From positions 1 through 14,680 of the forward strand of contig JBFKPQ010000053.1 in the NCBI GenBank assembly GCA_041628225.1: a stretch of 14,680 nucleotides of DNA, written 5' to 3'. Position numbers and translations under genes: made by a program. Every line of letters starts with the position of its first letter. Positions within the stretch are counted from its first letter, which is position 1. Positions 1-7,198 of this stretch are shown here, piece after piece. Under the pieces are notes generated by a model. It made no database searches and was not told where the DNA came from. It saw only the letters and a program-made list of their open reading frames with translations. Origin of the DNA: JBFKPQ01 sp041628225. Lineage in GTDB: Bacteria; Actinomycetota; Acidimicrobiia; Spongiisociales; JAENVV01.

Positions 1-1
1 G

Positions 2-1354
2 ATCGAAGGCCAAGGAAGGATCATTTCCGACAATGGAGAGCCGGTTTCGGGGTTCGGGGTGGTCTACGACGTGACAGACCGGGCCACGATCGAGGACGAA
101 CGAGACAGACTCCGTGACTCCGAACGGGCCGCCCGTGCCGCCCGGACTGCCACCGAACGAGACCTCGCCTACCTGATCGAGGCGAGCGACGGGCTCTCAG
201 GTTCGCTGAACGTCGATCGCATCGCCGATCGGTTGGCGACCTTCATCGTGCCGGGTATCGCCGATCGCTGCGTCATCGACATCTTGGTAGACGACCTCGA
301 GCAGACCACGTTGACCGTCCAGTGCGGCGCGTCCGGCAGGCCAGAAGCCGTGCGCCGGCTGCCCGACTCCGCCACGGCGAGCCGGATGTCGCTGCCGGCC
401 GGGACCGTTCCCACGGACCGCCTCGCCATACTCCTGCCGACCGCTGCAGACGATGGAGATCGCTCGAGTCTCGCCTCTGGGCTGGCGGTACCGGTGGTGG
501 CTCGTGGTCGACGAATCGGGACGGCGACCGCCGAGCGACACGACGGGCAGTGGACGGCGAGAGCCGAGGCGCTCTTCACTGCGATCACCCGGCGCGCTGC
601 AGTCGCACTGGAGAACGCCTACCTGTTCGAGGCGCAGACCAAGGTCACAAACCTCCTCGTGGGGTCGGTCAAGCCCCACCGCCCTCCCATCAGTGACGAC
701 ATCGAGATCGCCACCCACTATCAGGCCGCGGCGGATGTGACCCGTCTCGGCGGCGATTTCTATGACGTGATCACTTTGAGTCCTTCGGAGTGGATCGTCG
801 TCGTCGGCGATGTGGCAGGGAAGGGAATCGTTGCGGCGGCCAAGGCCGGCCTCATACGGTCGGCAGTCTGGGCGAGCGCCTCGACCGCACAAGACCCTGG
901 AACCGTGGTACGCATCGTCAACCAGTTGCTGCTGGACGACCCCGACCGACCGATGGCCACGCTGCTCGTGGCCAAACTCGTTCTCGGTCCGTCCGGCCTC
1001 GAGTACGAAGTCGTATCGGCCGGTCACCCGCCGCCGGCAATCGTCAGCGCCGACGGTTCGGCGGACTTGCTCGACGCGCGCGGAACCCTCTTGGGCTTCA
1101 CCGAGCGCGTCGAGCTCACCTGCGCCACAGGGACGCTGGAGGAAAGCCAAACGCTCGTGCTCTACTCGGACGGGTTGATCGAGGCGCGGCTCGGCGACAC
1201 GCAGTTCGGGTTGGAGCGCTTCGAGGCTGCCATCCGGCCAGTCGCCGAACTCGGCGCTGCAGCCGTCGTGCGCGCACTGGCTGCTGCGGTCGACGGCTGG
1301 ACGGCGGGAACGCCGCAGGACGACGTGACGCTGGTGGCAGTGTCGCCCCGATGA
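2..1354 (+). CDS. PAS-GAF-SpoIIE (PP2C) serine phosphatase, 5'-truncated by the window edge
   Basis: RsbU-like phosphatase expected to dephosphorylate a phosphoserine on a STAS anti-anti-sigma factor. The frame is open from base 2. The first residues (GRIISDNGEPVSGFGVVYDV, codons 6-25) read like the end of a PAS/PAC domain, so the GTG at 59 is probably internal and the true start lies upstream. Domain order in the visible 450 residues: PAS tail (about 1-30), a charged linker helix (about 30-55), a GAF-like domain (about 60-210), then the PP2C/SpoIIE domain (about 225-450). The metal-binding acidic motifs are present: GGDFYDV, VVGDVAGKG, SAGHPPP, LYSDGL and the terminal PQDDVTL, so the enzyme looks active. 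The stop overlaps the next start as ATGA, indicating co-translation with the cobalamin-binding protein. The GAF ligand cannot be told from sequence. Confidence 0.9.
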   Translation: MEGQGRIISDNGEPVSGFGVVYDVTDRATIEDERDRLRDSERAARAARTATERDLAYLIEASDGLSGSLNVDRIADRLATFIVPGIADRCVIDILVDDLEQTTLTVQCGASGRPEAVRRLPDSATASRMSLPAGTVPTDRLAILLPTAADDGDRSSLASGLAVPVVARGRRIGTATAERHDGQWTARAEALFTAITRRAAVALENAYLFEAQTKVTNLLVGSVKPHRPPISDDIEIATHYQAAADVTRLGGDFYDVITLSPSEWIVVVGDVAGKGIVAAAKAGLIRSAVWASASTAQDPGTVVRIVNQLLLDDPDRPMATLLVAKLVLGPSGLEYEVVSAGHPPPAIVSADGSADLLDARGTLLGFTERVELTCATGTLEESQTLVLYSDGLIEARLGDTQFGLERFEAAIRPVAELGAAAVVRALAAAVDGWTAGTPQDDVTLVAVSPR

Positions 1355-2289
1355 TCGATCACGGATCCTTCAGAACGGCCATTGCAGAACTCGATGAGGC
1401 TCAGTCCTCTGACATCGTCGCCGACCTCCTCCGCCGGCACTCGGCGCAAGAACTCATGGATGAGCTGCTGGGTCCCACGCTGATCTGGATCGGTGAGCTC
1501 TGGGAGAAGGGCGAGTGGACGGTTGCGCAAGAACACCGCGCCACGGCGGTGCTCGCTCGCATCGTGCAGGAGCTGCCGCGCTCCCCCCGGTACGAACGAG
1601 GCGAGACGGCCCTCGTGGTAGCGGCCGAGGGCGAATGGCACACCGTTCCCATCGGGATGCTCGACTGTGCGCTCCGGTCCGACGGATTCGACGTGGAGGC
1701 CCTCGACGGACCGATACCGGCCGGTCAGCTACTGTCTCTTCTCCACGAGCTGGGCCCACGTGCCATCGTCGTGACGTGTGTGATGACCGCCAACCTCCCG
1801 GGCGTGCGCCGCATGGCTCGGGTGGCACGCGACGCCGGGATCCCGGTCGTCGGCGGCGGTCGCGCGCTCACGGCCAACCGGGCCCGCCTGGTCGGCGCCG
1901 ACGCGTTCGCGGCTCGTGTCGCCGACGTCGGAGCTGCCATCGATGCCACGCCGCGACTCAGCCATGCCGTCCCACCCCTCGGGCATGCCTCGGCCGCCGG
2001 ATTCGAGTGGATCGAGCCGCGCCTGACGTCGCTCGCCGCCACGATGGTCCGACTGATCGATGGCGACGTTCTCACCCAGACGATCGACGGGGTCTGGATG
2101 CTCCGTGCGGCGGCGGCGGCGCTGCTGTGCAATGAACCGGAGATCCTGCGAGATCGGGTCGACTGGCAACGCCGGCGCGAAGCCGTAACCGGTGAATCGG
2201 CAGAGTCCATCATCGGTGCCCTCTCGGCGACTCTTGCCGACGGTCCCGCCGCGGTGGGCACACTCTTGAACCGGGCACTGGTCGCCTGA
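1351..2289 (+). CDS. Stand-alone cobalamin-binding protein with CarH-type Wx9EH motif
   Basis: 312-residue soluble protein. Residues about 1-80 form a helical B12 cap domain with W51, nine residues, then E61-H62 (WEKGEWTVAQEH), the Wx9EH signature of CarH-type adenosylcobalamin photoreceptors. Residues about 85-200 form the Rossmann-like B12-binding domain. GEWHTVPIG (94-102) supplies H97 as the likely lower axial ligand, though the usual H-x-x-G spacing is altered (P100 where G is expected, G102 nearby). VGGGRAL (167-173) is the typical GG loop near the end of the domain. There is no MerR DNA-binding domain. Instead residues about 218-312 form a helical extension I do not recognise. The start is the ATG overlapping the phosphatase stop (ATGA). 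The context suggests a sensor acting by protein contact with the SpoIIE phosphatase; that role is inference. A corrinoid methyl-transfer protein is less likely, since no methyltransferase gene is nearby. Confidence 0.85.
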   Translation: MIDHGSFRTAIAELDEAQSSDIVADLLRRHSAQELMDELLGPTLIWIGELWEKGEWTVAQEHRATAVLARIVQELPRSPRYERGETALVVAAEGEWHTVPIGMLDCALRSDGFDVEALDGPIPAGQLLSLLHELGPRAIVVTCVMTANLPGVRRMARVARDAGIPVVGGGRALTANRARLVGADAFAARVADVGAAIDATPRLSHAVPPLGHASAAGFEWIEPRLTSLAATMVRLIDGDVLTQTIDGVWMLRAAAAALLCNEPEILRDRVDWQRRREAVTGESAESIIGALSATLADGPAAVGTLLNRALVA

Positions 2290-2292
2290 GGA

Positions 2293-3240
2293 CTACTCCT
2301 CGGGAGCTTGGTACCGGTGGCCGTGCGGAATGTCGGACTGTGGTCCCAGATAGACGACGACCCGACACTGCGGATCTCCGACCGCGATGCGCTCTTCGAG
2401 CACGACCGTCGCCTCACCGGCCGCCCGAGCTGCCATGCCACCGAACACGCTGGAGGTCATGCGGCACAATGCCGGGGCCCGCAACACGGCGTCGCCGAAG
2501 GGGCAGCGGCGGTTGGCCAGCACGATCCTGTCGTCTGATGCTTCGAGGACGTAGAAGTCTCCGTGGATGGCCGACTTGAGTCGCACGTACGCATCGCCGA
2601 GCTGGGTTGGAGTCAGCTGTCCTGACGTGTCTGGATGCGTTGCCCGATACTCGGCTTCCATCTGGCTGCCGACGTCGACGCCAACCTGGGCGACGGCCGC
2701 CTCGGCCGCTTGCGGACCCTCGATCCGTTCGACGCCTTGGGCGAGTTGGACGACCAGGGCCCGCAGGAACGATTCGCGTTCGAATCCGGATGGGCCGGCC
2801 TCGTCGAGGCTCGGCAGAACATTGATGGTTCGGCGCGGAGGGTCGAGATCGGGTTGGGCGGCGCGCTCGACGGGTAGTTCGGCTTCGACCGTCGCTCCTT
2901 TGCCCTCCTTGGCAGCCACTTCGAGCCGTGCGGCCACGTCGGCGGCGATGGCCAGCCCACGGCCACGGATCGCGTCCGGACCGGGCATGGAAACCGAGGC
3001 GAGTTCGAACGAGGAGCCGAGGTCGTGCACCGACAAGATCGGTCGACTGCCTTGCCAGTCGACCGATACCCAAACCGGCCCATCGCCGTGTTCGATGCCG
3101 TTGTTGACCAACTCGGCGAAGACCAGGACGGCGGCATCGACCTGCGACGGATCGGCGGCATGCCGCCGCAGGTAGTCGGCGAATTCGTGCCGTAGGTGGG
3201 TTGCCCCTGTGCGGTCGTCTGCGTCGAGGTACCAGTCCAT
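2293..3240 (-). CDS. RsbW-like HATPase fused to methanogen-output-like (MetOD1) domain
   Basis: 315 residues. The N-terminal about 125 residues are an anti-sigma-type GHKL ATPase with an intact N box (E43-LVN-N47), a G1-type D73-LG stretch and the G2 motif RGRGLAIA (92-99). The C-terminal part (about 150-300) resembles the methanogen output domain found on prokaryotic sensor proteins: NRRCPFGDAVL, an ALCRMTS stretch, then LEERIAVGDPQCRVVVYL. Its three cysteines (C246, C259, C292) could bind metal or sense redox; that is inference. It is the last gene of a minus-strand operon, 12 bases after the small membrane protein, and ends 3 bases from the convergent cobalamin-protein gene. It may phosphorylate a STAS protein or bind a sigma factor under control of the output domain. 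ATG start; the ribosome site (GGTAGG) is modest. Confidence 0.8.
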   Translation of the reverse strand: MDWYLDADDRTGATHLRHEFADYLRRHAADPSQVDAAVLVFAELVNNGIEHGDGPVWVSVDWQGSRPILSVHDLGSSFELASVSMPGPDAIRGRGLAIAADVAARLEVAAKEGKGATVEAELPVERAAQPDLDPPRRTINVLPSLDEAGPSGFERESFLRALVVQLAQGVERIEGPQAAEAAVAQVGVDVGSQMEAEYRATHPDTSGQLTPTQLGDAYVRLKSAIHGDFYVLEASDDRIVLANRRCPFGDAVLRAPALCRMTSSVFGGMAARAAGEATVVLEERIAVGDPQCRVVVYLGPQSDIPHGHRYQAPEE

Positions 3241-3252
3241 GCGCCTACCAGT

Positions 3253-3711
3253 CTACGGTTGACCGGCGTCGTCTCGCCGGACTCCCCCGACGACGGCGTT
3301 CACGACCCGTCGGCGGGCCTCTGGGTCTACGGCGCGTCGAATCTCGGTGCGCATGAGGGCGCGCGCCATGAGGCGACGTGTGGCGCGGTTTGCGGCCAGT
3401 CGGTCCAGAACGCTCTGACATCCGTCCGTCATCACGAGGCGCGTCAATCCACGGCGCAGCATCGGAATCCTTCCGGCGAGCACGATGACGCCCGCAAAGA
3501 TGGCTATCCAGCCGGGAAGGACGGGCAGCACCAGCCCGGCAATGCCGACAGCCAGCGCAGCGATCCCGAACAACAGGTCGAAGAACCACTGCTTGACGTC
3601 CCACCGCTCGATCTCGGCGGCGACGTCGGGCGGCACGGCGCCCTCGGCGATGGTGCCTTCCACTCGTGCGTTGGGCACGCTTGCGTGTGGTATCGGTGCG
3701 ATGGGATACAT
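3253..3711 (-). CDS. Small PGPGW-like membrane protein
   Basis: 152 residues. A cytoplasmic N-terminus of about 40 residues is followed by two adjacent hydrophobic segments (about 42-62 and 66-82) separated by VLPVLPGW, which resembles the PGPGW motif of small actinobacterial transmembrane proteins. The C-terminal 70 residues are arginine-rich and probably cytoplasmic. The start at 3711 is chosen because AGGAGAT lies just upstream; the in-frame extension to 3879 would run into the permease coding region and reads as arginine-rich shadow sequence. The gene begins 8 bases after the permease stop, so it belongs to the same operon. Function unknown; it might be an accessory of the exporter or a general envelope-stress protein. 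Confidence 0.75.
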   Translation of the reverse strand: MYPIAPIPHASVPNARVEGTIAEGAVPPDVAAEIERWDVKQWFFDLLFGIAALAVGIAGLVLPVLPGWIAIFAGVIVLAGRIPMLRRGLTRLVMTDGCQSVLDRLAANRATRRLMARALMRTEIRRAVDPEARRRVVNAVVGGVRRDDAGQP

Positions 3712-3719
3712 GTGATCTC

Positions 3720-5195
3720 CTATTCGGCCGCCAACCGGCGCCCGGTGAGCAGCGAAGCGAGCACGAACAACCCGACGCCTCCGCCGCCGAGAGCGACGAG
3801 GGTTCGGAGATCGACGCCGGCACCGCGGAACAGGACGTCTCGCAGGGAATCGAGAGCGTGGGTGATAGGCAGCAGCCACGAGACCATCTGGACCTCGGGG
3901 ATCAGTCGATCGATCGAGAGGAAGAACCCCGAGAAGAAGATGCTGAGCAGGAGGAGGATCATCGCGGCATTGACCGCCTGCGTGTCGGTCGTGACCACCG
4001 ACGAGATCACGAAGCCGACGCCGAGCGACGCCAGCACGAGCAGCACCAGGACTGCGGCAAAGGCCCCCACCGACCCGACGAACGGGACACCGAAGCCGAA
4101 GAACATCAGGGCACTCAGCGCAGCTGCGATGAGGGCCGACACGCCGAGGTAGCCGGCGTACTTCCCCACGAGCATCTGTGTGGCCCGCAGCGGCGACACC
4201 CTGAAGAGCTCGGTGGTTCCCAGGGCGCGTTCTCGTACGAGCGAGAGAGCCGCGAAGGTGATGGCGAGGTGTTGCAGCAACAGGGCGATCACACCCGGCG
4301 CGTAGAAGTCGGTCAGATCGAGCTCTACCGAACCGACCAGATCGCTATCGGCGCCGAAGGGGCTGACGAGAATCTGCGGCTCGATCGATCGGAACTCGCG
4401 GAGCGACTGGTTCAGTGCCGCCAGGTCCTGTTCGAGCGAACGCGCGGCCTCCACATCGGCCGTGGCGACGTCGAGCGATCCGGCCCGGTCACGAAGGTTC
4501 CCGACCGAAGTGGCATCGCGGGAACCGAAGTCTCCCCGTATCGACGTGAGAACGCTGTCCGATGTACCGGTGGTCGATTCGATGGCAGCCAACTGCTCAT
4601 CGAGCCGTGCCTGCTCCTGACGGGCCTTGGCGGTATCCCCTGCTTCGAGAGCCGTCCGCAGCGCCGTCGCCGTCGCTTCCGCCTCGTCGAGCTGTGTTTC
4701 GGCCGATTCCGTCTGGCCTTCGGCCACGAGTTCCTCGAGGATCGATCGATTGACGGCATCGACGGTCGCGTTGGCGACCAGGCGGATCGTGGCCTGCTCG
4801 TAGGGATCCAGACGACCGTGCAGCACCTCGAAGACGGCGCGCTCGTTGGCGCGAATAGTCGATTCTGGGTCTTCGGGAACGACCACCACCACATCGATGG
4901 CGCCGGAGCGCAGACGGGCAATGGCCTCACGCCGGTCGGCGGTGTGTCCCTCATTGACGAGCGACCCACCCAGCTCCTCGAGACGTGGCGCGATCACGTT
5001 CTCGAAGGCCGCCTCATCCGACGTGACGAACATCGTGCGCAAGGGACCGGTCGTCTGTCGGTAACCGGCGCCGAACAGCGCCAGGATGAGGAAAGGAGCG
5101 AGCACCAACGTCACCACCAGGCGCGGCTGCCTGGCGATTTCCACGACCTCCTTGCGGAGAAACGCCCACGCGCGCACCCAGGCTTCCCTAGACAC
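3720..5195 (-). CDS. ABC-2 type exporter permease
   Basis: 491 residues. One N-terminal transmembrane segment (about 26-45) is followed by a large extracytoplasmic region (about 46-295) with an Ala/Glu/Gln-rich stretch at about 160-206 that looks coiled-coil. Five or so further membrane segments lie between about 298 and 487. The region around RERALGTTELFRVSP (321-335) is the cytoplasmic loop typical of ABC2_membrane_3 permeases of the YhgE/DrrB-like type. The start is the GTG at 5195, which overlaps the ATPase stop by 8 bases and has GAGGTGG just upstream. A longer reading to 5357 would sit antisense-free inside the ATPase gene and lacks sensible sequence. It pairs with the upstream ATPase to form an exporter; the substrate (lipid, drug or peptide) cannot be told from sequence. 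Confidence 0.9.
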   Translation of the reverse strand: MSREAWVRAWAFLRKEVVEIARQPRLVVTLVLAPFLILALFGAGYRQTTGPLRTMFVTSDEAAFENVIAPRLEELGGSLVNEGHTADRREAIARLRSGAIDVVVVVPEDPESTIRANERAVFEVLHGRLDPYEQATIRLVANATVDAVNRSILEELVAEGQTESAETQLDEAEATATALRTALEAGDTAKARQEQARLDEQLAAIESTTGTSDSVLTSIRGDFGSRDATSVGNLRDRAGSLDVATADVEAARSLEQDLAALNQSLREFRSIEPQILVSPFGADSDLVGSVELDLTDFYAPGVIALLLQHLAITFAALSLVRERALGTTELFRVSPLRATQMLVGKYAGYLGVSALIAAALSALMFFGFGVPFVGSVGAFAAVLVLLVLASLGVGFVISSVVTTDTQAVNAAMILLLLSIFFSGFFLSIDRLIPEVQMVSWLLPITHALDSLRDVLFRGAGVDLRTLVALGGGGVGLFVLASLLTGRRLAAE

Positions 5196-6180
5196 GAGCC
5201 ACCTCGGTCCGCGGTAGCGGATCGGCCGATGACCGATGCCGTTCGATGACCTGCACGAACACGTCGTCGAAGGGGGGAAGATATTGCTCGAAGCCCGTGA
5301 CGATGTCGGGGCGTTCACCGGCCCACGTTCCAAGGCGCGGCAAGATCTCGGACACATCCTCGACGACGAATCGGACGAGGCGCGGACCCACGATGTCCGA
5401 CGAGGTCGCTCCTACGAGGATGCCGATCTCATCGACGTCGGACCCGGACGGGAGCCGGGCAAACTCCACGTCGAGCACTTCACCGCCGAAGGCCGCGTTC
5501 CGCAACCCTTCCGGCGTGTCGACCAGCAGCAGTCGTCCGTCGGCGAGGACACCGACGTAATCGCAGTAGGCCGCTTCTCCGACGTACTGGGTCGTCACGA
5601 AGAGGGTGTGACCCGAATCACGGAGCGCTTCGAAGTGGTCCCACAACTTGCGGCGGAGCACGGGGTCGATTCCGGCCGTCGGCTCATCCAGGAAGATCAG
5701 TTCGGGATCGTGCACGAGGGCCGCGGCGAGACTCAGACGTCGCTGCATACCTCCGCTGATCTGTGACACGCGCTTGTGTCTGTCGCCGGCCAACTCGACG
5801 AATTCGAGTACCTCCTCGAGGTCGGTGCGGGATCTGCTCATCCCGTAGAGCGATGCCGAGAACCTGAGGTTCTCCCAGACCGAGAGGTTCGGGTAGAGCA
5901 CCGACCGCTGCGGCATGTAGCCGATACGCCGGCGGGTTTCGGATCGAAACTCCGAGGGCCGCTCGCCGAGCACTTCCACGGTACCTTTGGTCGGTTCGAG
6001 GATCGAGGTCAGCAGGCGAACGGTCGTCGTCTTGCCCGACCCGCTCGGTCCGACGAAACCGAAGATGGTGCCTCGATTGATGGCGAGGTCGATGTCGTGG
6101 ACACCGTCGCCAGAGTCGAACACCTTCGAAACACCATGCATGACGGCGATGGGTGCCTCGCTGGGTGGTGGTGTCGTCAT
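5188..6180 (-). CDS. ABC exporter ATP-binding protein
   Basis: 330-residue nucleotide-binding subunit. Visible motifs: Walker A GPSGSGKT (44-51), Q-loop Q91 (GYMPQRS), signature SGGMQ (142-146), Walker B LIFLDEP (161-167) with catalytic E166, and TTQYVGEA (196-203), where Q198 occupies the switch-histidine position. That Q is common in DrrA-type exporter ATPases, so it does not mean the protein is dead. The C-terminal about 90 residues are an extra domain usual in the DrrA/CcmA group. ATG start with GAGAGGA upstream. First gene of a four-gene minus-strand operon and preceded by a SigB-type promoter at 6236-6211, so exporter synthesis is probably stress-controlled. Confidence 0.93.
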   Translation of the reverse strand: MTTPPPSEAPIAVMHGVSKVFDSGDGVHDIDLAINRGTIFGFVGPSGSGKTTTVRLLTSILEPTKGTVEVLGERPSEFRSETRRRIGYMPQRSVLYPNLSVWENLRFSASLYGMSRSRTDLEEVLEFVELAGDRHKRVSQISGGMQRRLSLAAALVHDPELIFLDEPTAGIDPVLRRKLWDHFEALRDSGHTLFVTTQYVGEAAYCDYVGVLADGRLLLVDTPEGLRNAAFGGEVLDVEFARLPSGSDVDEIGILVGATSSDIVGPRLVRFVVEDVSEILPRLGTWAGERPDIVTGFEQYLPPFDDVFVQVIERHRSSADPLPRTEVARV

Positions 6181-6210
6181 CCGTCCTCTCCGCGTCAGAT
6201 GGCGCAGTTG

Positions 6211-6236
6211 CTACCCACTCGTCCGCAATCCGAAAC
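6211..6236 (-). promoter_or_regulatory. SigB/SigF-type promoter of the ABC exporter operon
   Basis: On the minus strand: GTTTCG (6236-6231), 14 bases, GGGTAG (6216-6211). Predicted transcription start near 6204, giving a leader of about 24 bases with a ribosome site before the ATG at 6180. Same spacing as the three other copies in the window. The -35 box lies 14 bases from the -35 box of the divergent lipid-operon promoter. Confidence 0.75.
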
Positions 6237-6250
6237 ATCGGCCATCGGTG

Positions 6251-6276
6251 GTTTGGGCCCCGCCTCCCGTGGGTAC
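6251..6276 (+). promoter_or_regulatory. SigB/SigF-type promoter of the lipid operon
   Basis: GTTTGG (6251-6256), 14 bases, GGGTAC (6271-6276). Predicted transcription start near 6283, immediately at a possible ATG (6284) and about 43 bases before the preferred ATG at 6326. The last base of the -10 (C) departs from the consensus T. Confidence 0.7.
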
Positions 6277-6325
6277 ACACGTGATGGTTCAAATCAGCAC
6301 CCACCCCAGAGAAAGGACGCCGACG

Positions 6326-7198
6326 ATGACGGCCCTGATCATCCTCACCGTAGGAATCATCAGCGTCCTGGCGGCCGGGGCCGTCAGCCTCGGTCGAGGC
6401 GAGGCTGACCCCATCGACCCGACCGCCGAAAAGCGATGGCTCATACGCACGGTCGCCGACCATCCTCGCCTCGCGGCCTTCGTCCAGCGCCGGCTCGATC
6501 GCACGCAGGCCGGAGGCCTGCTCCTGACGGTGGGGTTCGTGGTCGTCCTCGCCCTCGCCACATTTGCCGGCTGGGTGTTCGACACGCTCGAGGAATCTCG
6601 GGGTTTCGCCGAGTTTGACCAAGCCGTCGCGGAGTTCGGCGCAACCCATGTCTCGCCGGCCTCGGCACGGGTGCTGGACGCGATCACCGACCTCGGTGGA
6701 ACCGGCTTCGTTGTCGCCTTCTCCATCGCCATCGCCCTCTATGGCTGGTGGCGACACCGCAACCCGCACATCGCCGCGTTCGTGGTCACCGTCGTGGCCG
6801 GCCAGGCGATCGTCAACAACGGCCTGAAATGGCTCGTCGAGCGGGATCGACCGGCCTTGGACCAGCTGACCGGTTGGGGTGGATCCGCCTTCCCCTCGAG
6901 CCACTCAGCGGCCGCGGCCGCCACGTTTGCGGCAGCCGCCCTCGTCCTCTCCATCGGCAGAAACCGCCGCAGCAGGGCTGTCTTGGCCGCCATCGCAGCG
7001 CTGTTGGCCTCCATGATCGGCGCCACCCGCGCGCTCCTGGGCGTGCACTGGTTGACCGACGTCCTGGCCGGCCTGGCCATCGGCTGGGCATGGTTCACGG
7101 TGTGCGCGGTCGTCTTCGGTGGCCGCTTCATGGTGTTCGGCGAACCGAAGGACGAAATCGACATAGAAGCCGCCGTCACGGAGAAGGTGCACGCATGA
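6326..7198 (+). CDS. PAP2-family lipid phosphatase, membrane-bound (first copy)
   Basis: 290-residue multi-pass membrane phosphatase of the type 2 phosphatidic-acid phosphatase family, which hydrolyses phosphatidate, PGP or undecaprenyl diphosphate at the membrane. All three catalytic signatures are visible: K168-x6-R175-P176 (KWLVERDRP), PSSH (190-193, a variant of PSGH) and TR-x5-H241-x3-D245. Membrane segments include about 3-23, 63-82, 128-142, 148-163, 196-210, 217-233 and 246-268. The first segment is followed by a cytoplasmic-type loop, an N-terminal addition compared with minimal PAP2 proteins. Start chosen at 6326 because AAAGGA lies 8 bases upstream; the in-frame ATG at 6284 would add 14 residues and could be used on a leaderless transcript. 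The stop overlaps the next gene as ATGA. Confidence 0.88.
   Translation: MTALIILTVGIISVLAAGAVSLGRGEADPIDPTAEKRWLIRTVADHPRLAAFVQRRLDRTQAGGLLLTVGFVVVLALATFAGWVFDTLEESRGFAEFDQAVAEFGATHVSPASARVLDAITDLGGTGFVVAFSIAIALYGWWRHRNPHIAAFVVTVVAGQAIVNNGLKWLVERDRPALDQLTGWGGSAFPSSHSAAAAATFAAAALVLSIGRNRRSRAVLAAIAALLASMIGATRALLGVHWLTDVLAGLAIGWAWFTVCAVVFGGRFMVFGEPKDEIDIEAAVTEKVHA

Noticed and set aside
59..61. GTG as the start of the SpoIIE-type phosphatase
   Set aside because: The frame upstream is open to the window edge and encodes a typical PAS/PAC end, so the gene begins outside the window.
196..203. Q in place of the H-loop histidine in the ABC ATPase (residue 198) as a sign of inactivity
   Set aside because: Glutamine at this place is common in DrrA-type exporter ATPases; all other motifs are intact. 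Coordinates given are residue numbers of the gene at 6180-5188.
253..258. GGGTAT inside the phosphatase gene, and GGGTAG at 2872, 5891 and 13473
   Set aside because: None has GTTT at the 14-base-spacer position, and all lie inside coding sequence.
3666..5249. Long plus-strand open frame opposite the ABC permease
   Set aside because: Its translation is dominated by charged Arg/Glu/Gln/His residues without domain signs; the minus-strand permease has clear membrane segments and operon spacing. High GC produces such shadows.
5196..5357. Longer permease start inside the ATPase gene
   Set aside because: The added residues are Pro/Ser/Arg-rich shadow sequence; the GTG at 5195 has a ribosome site and starts a normal permease N-terminus.
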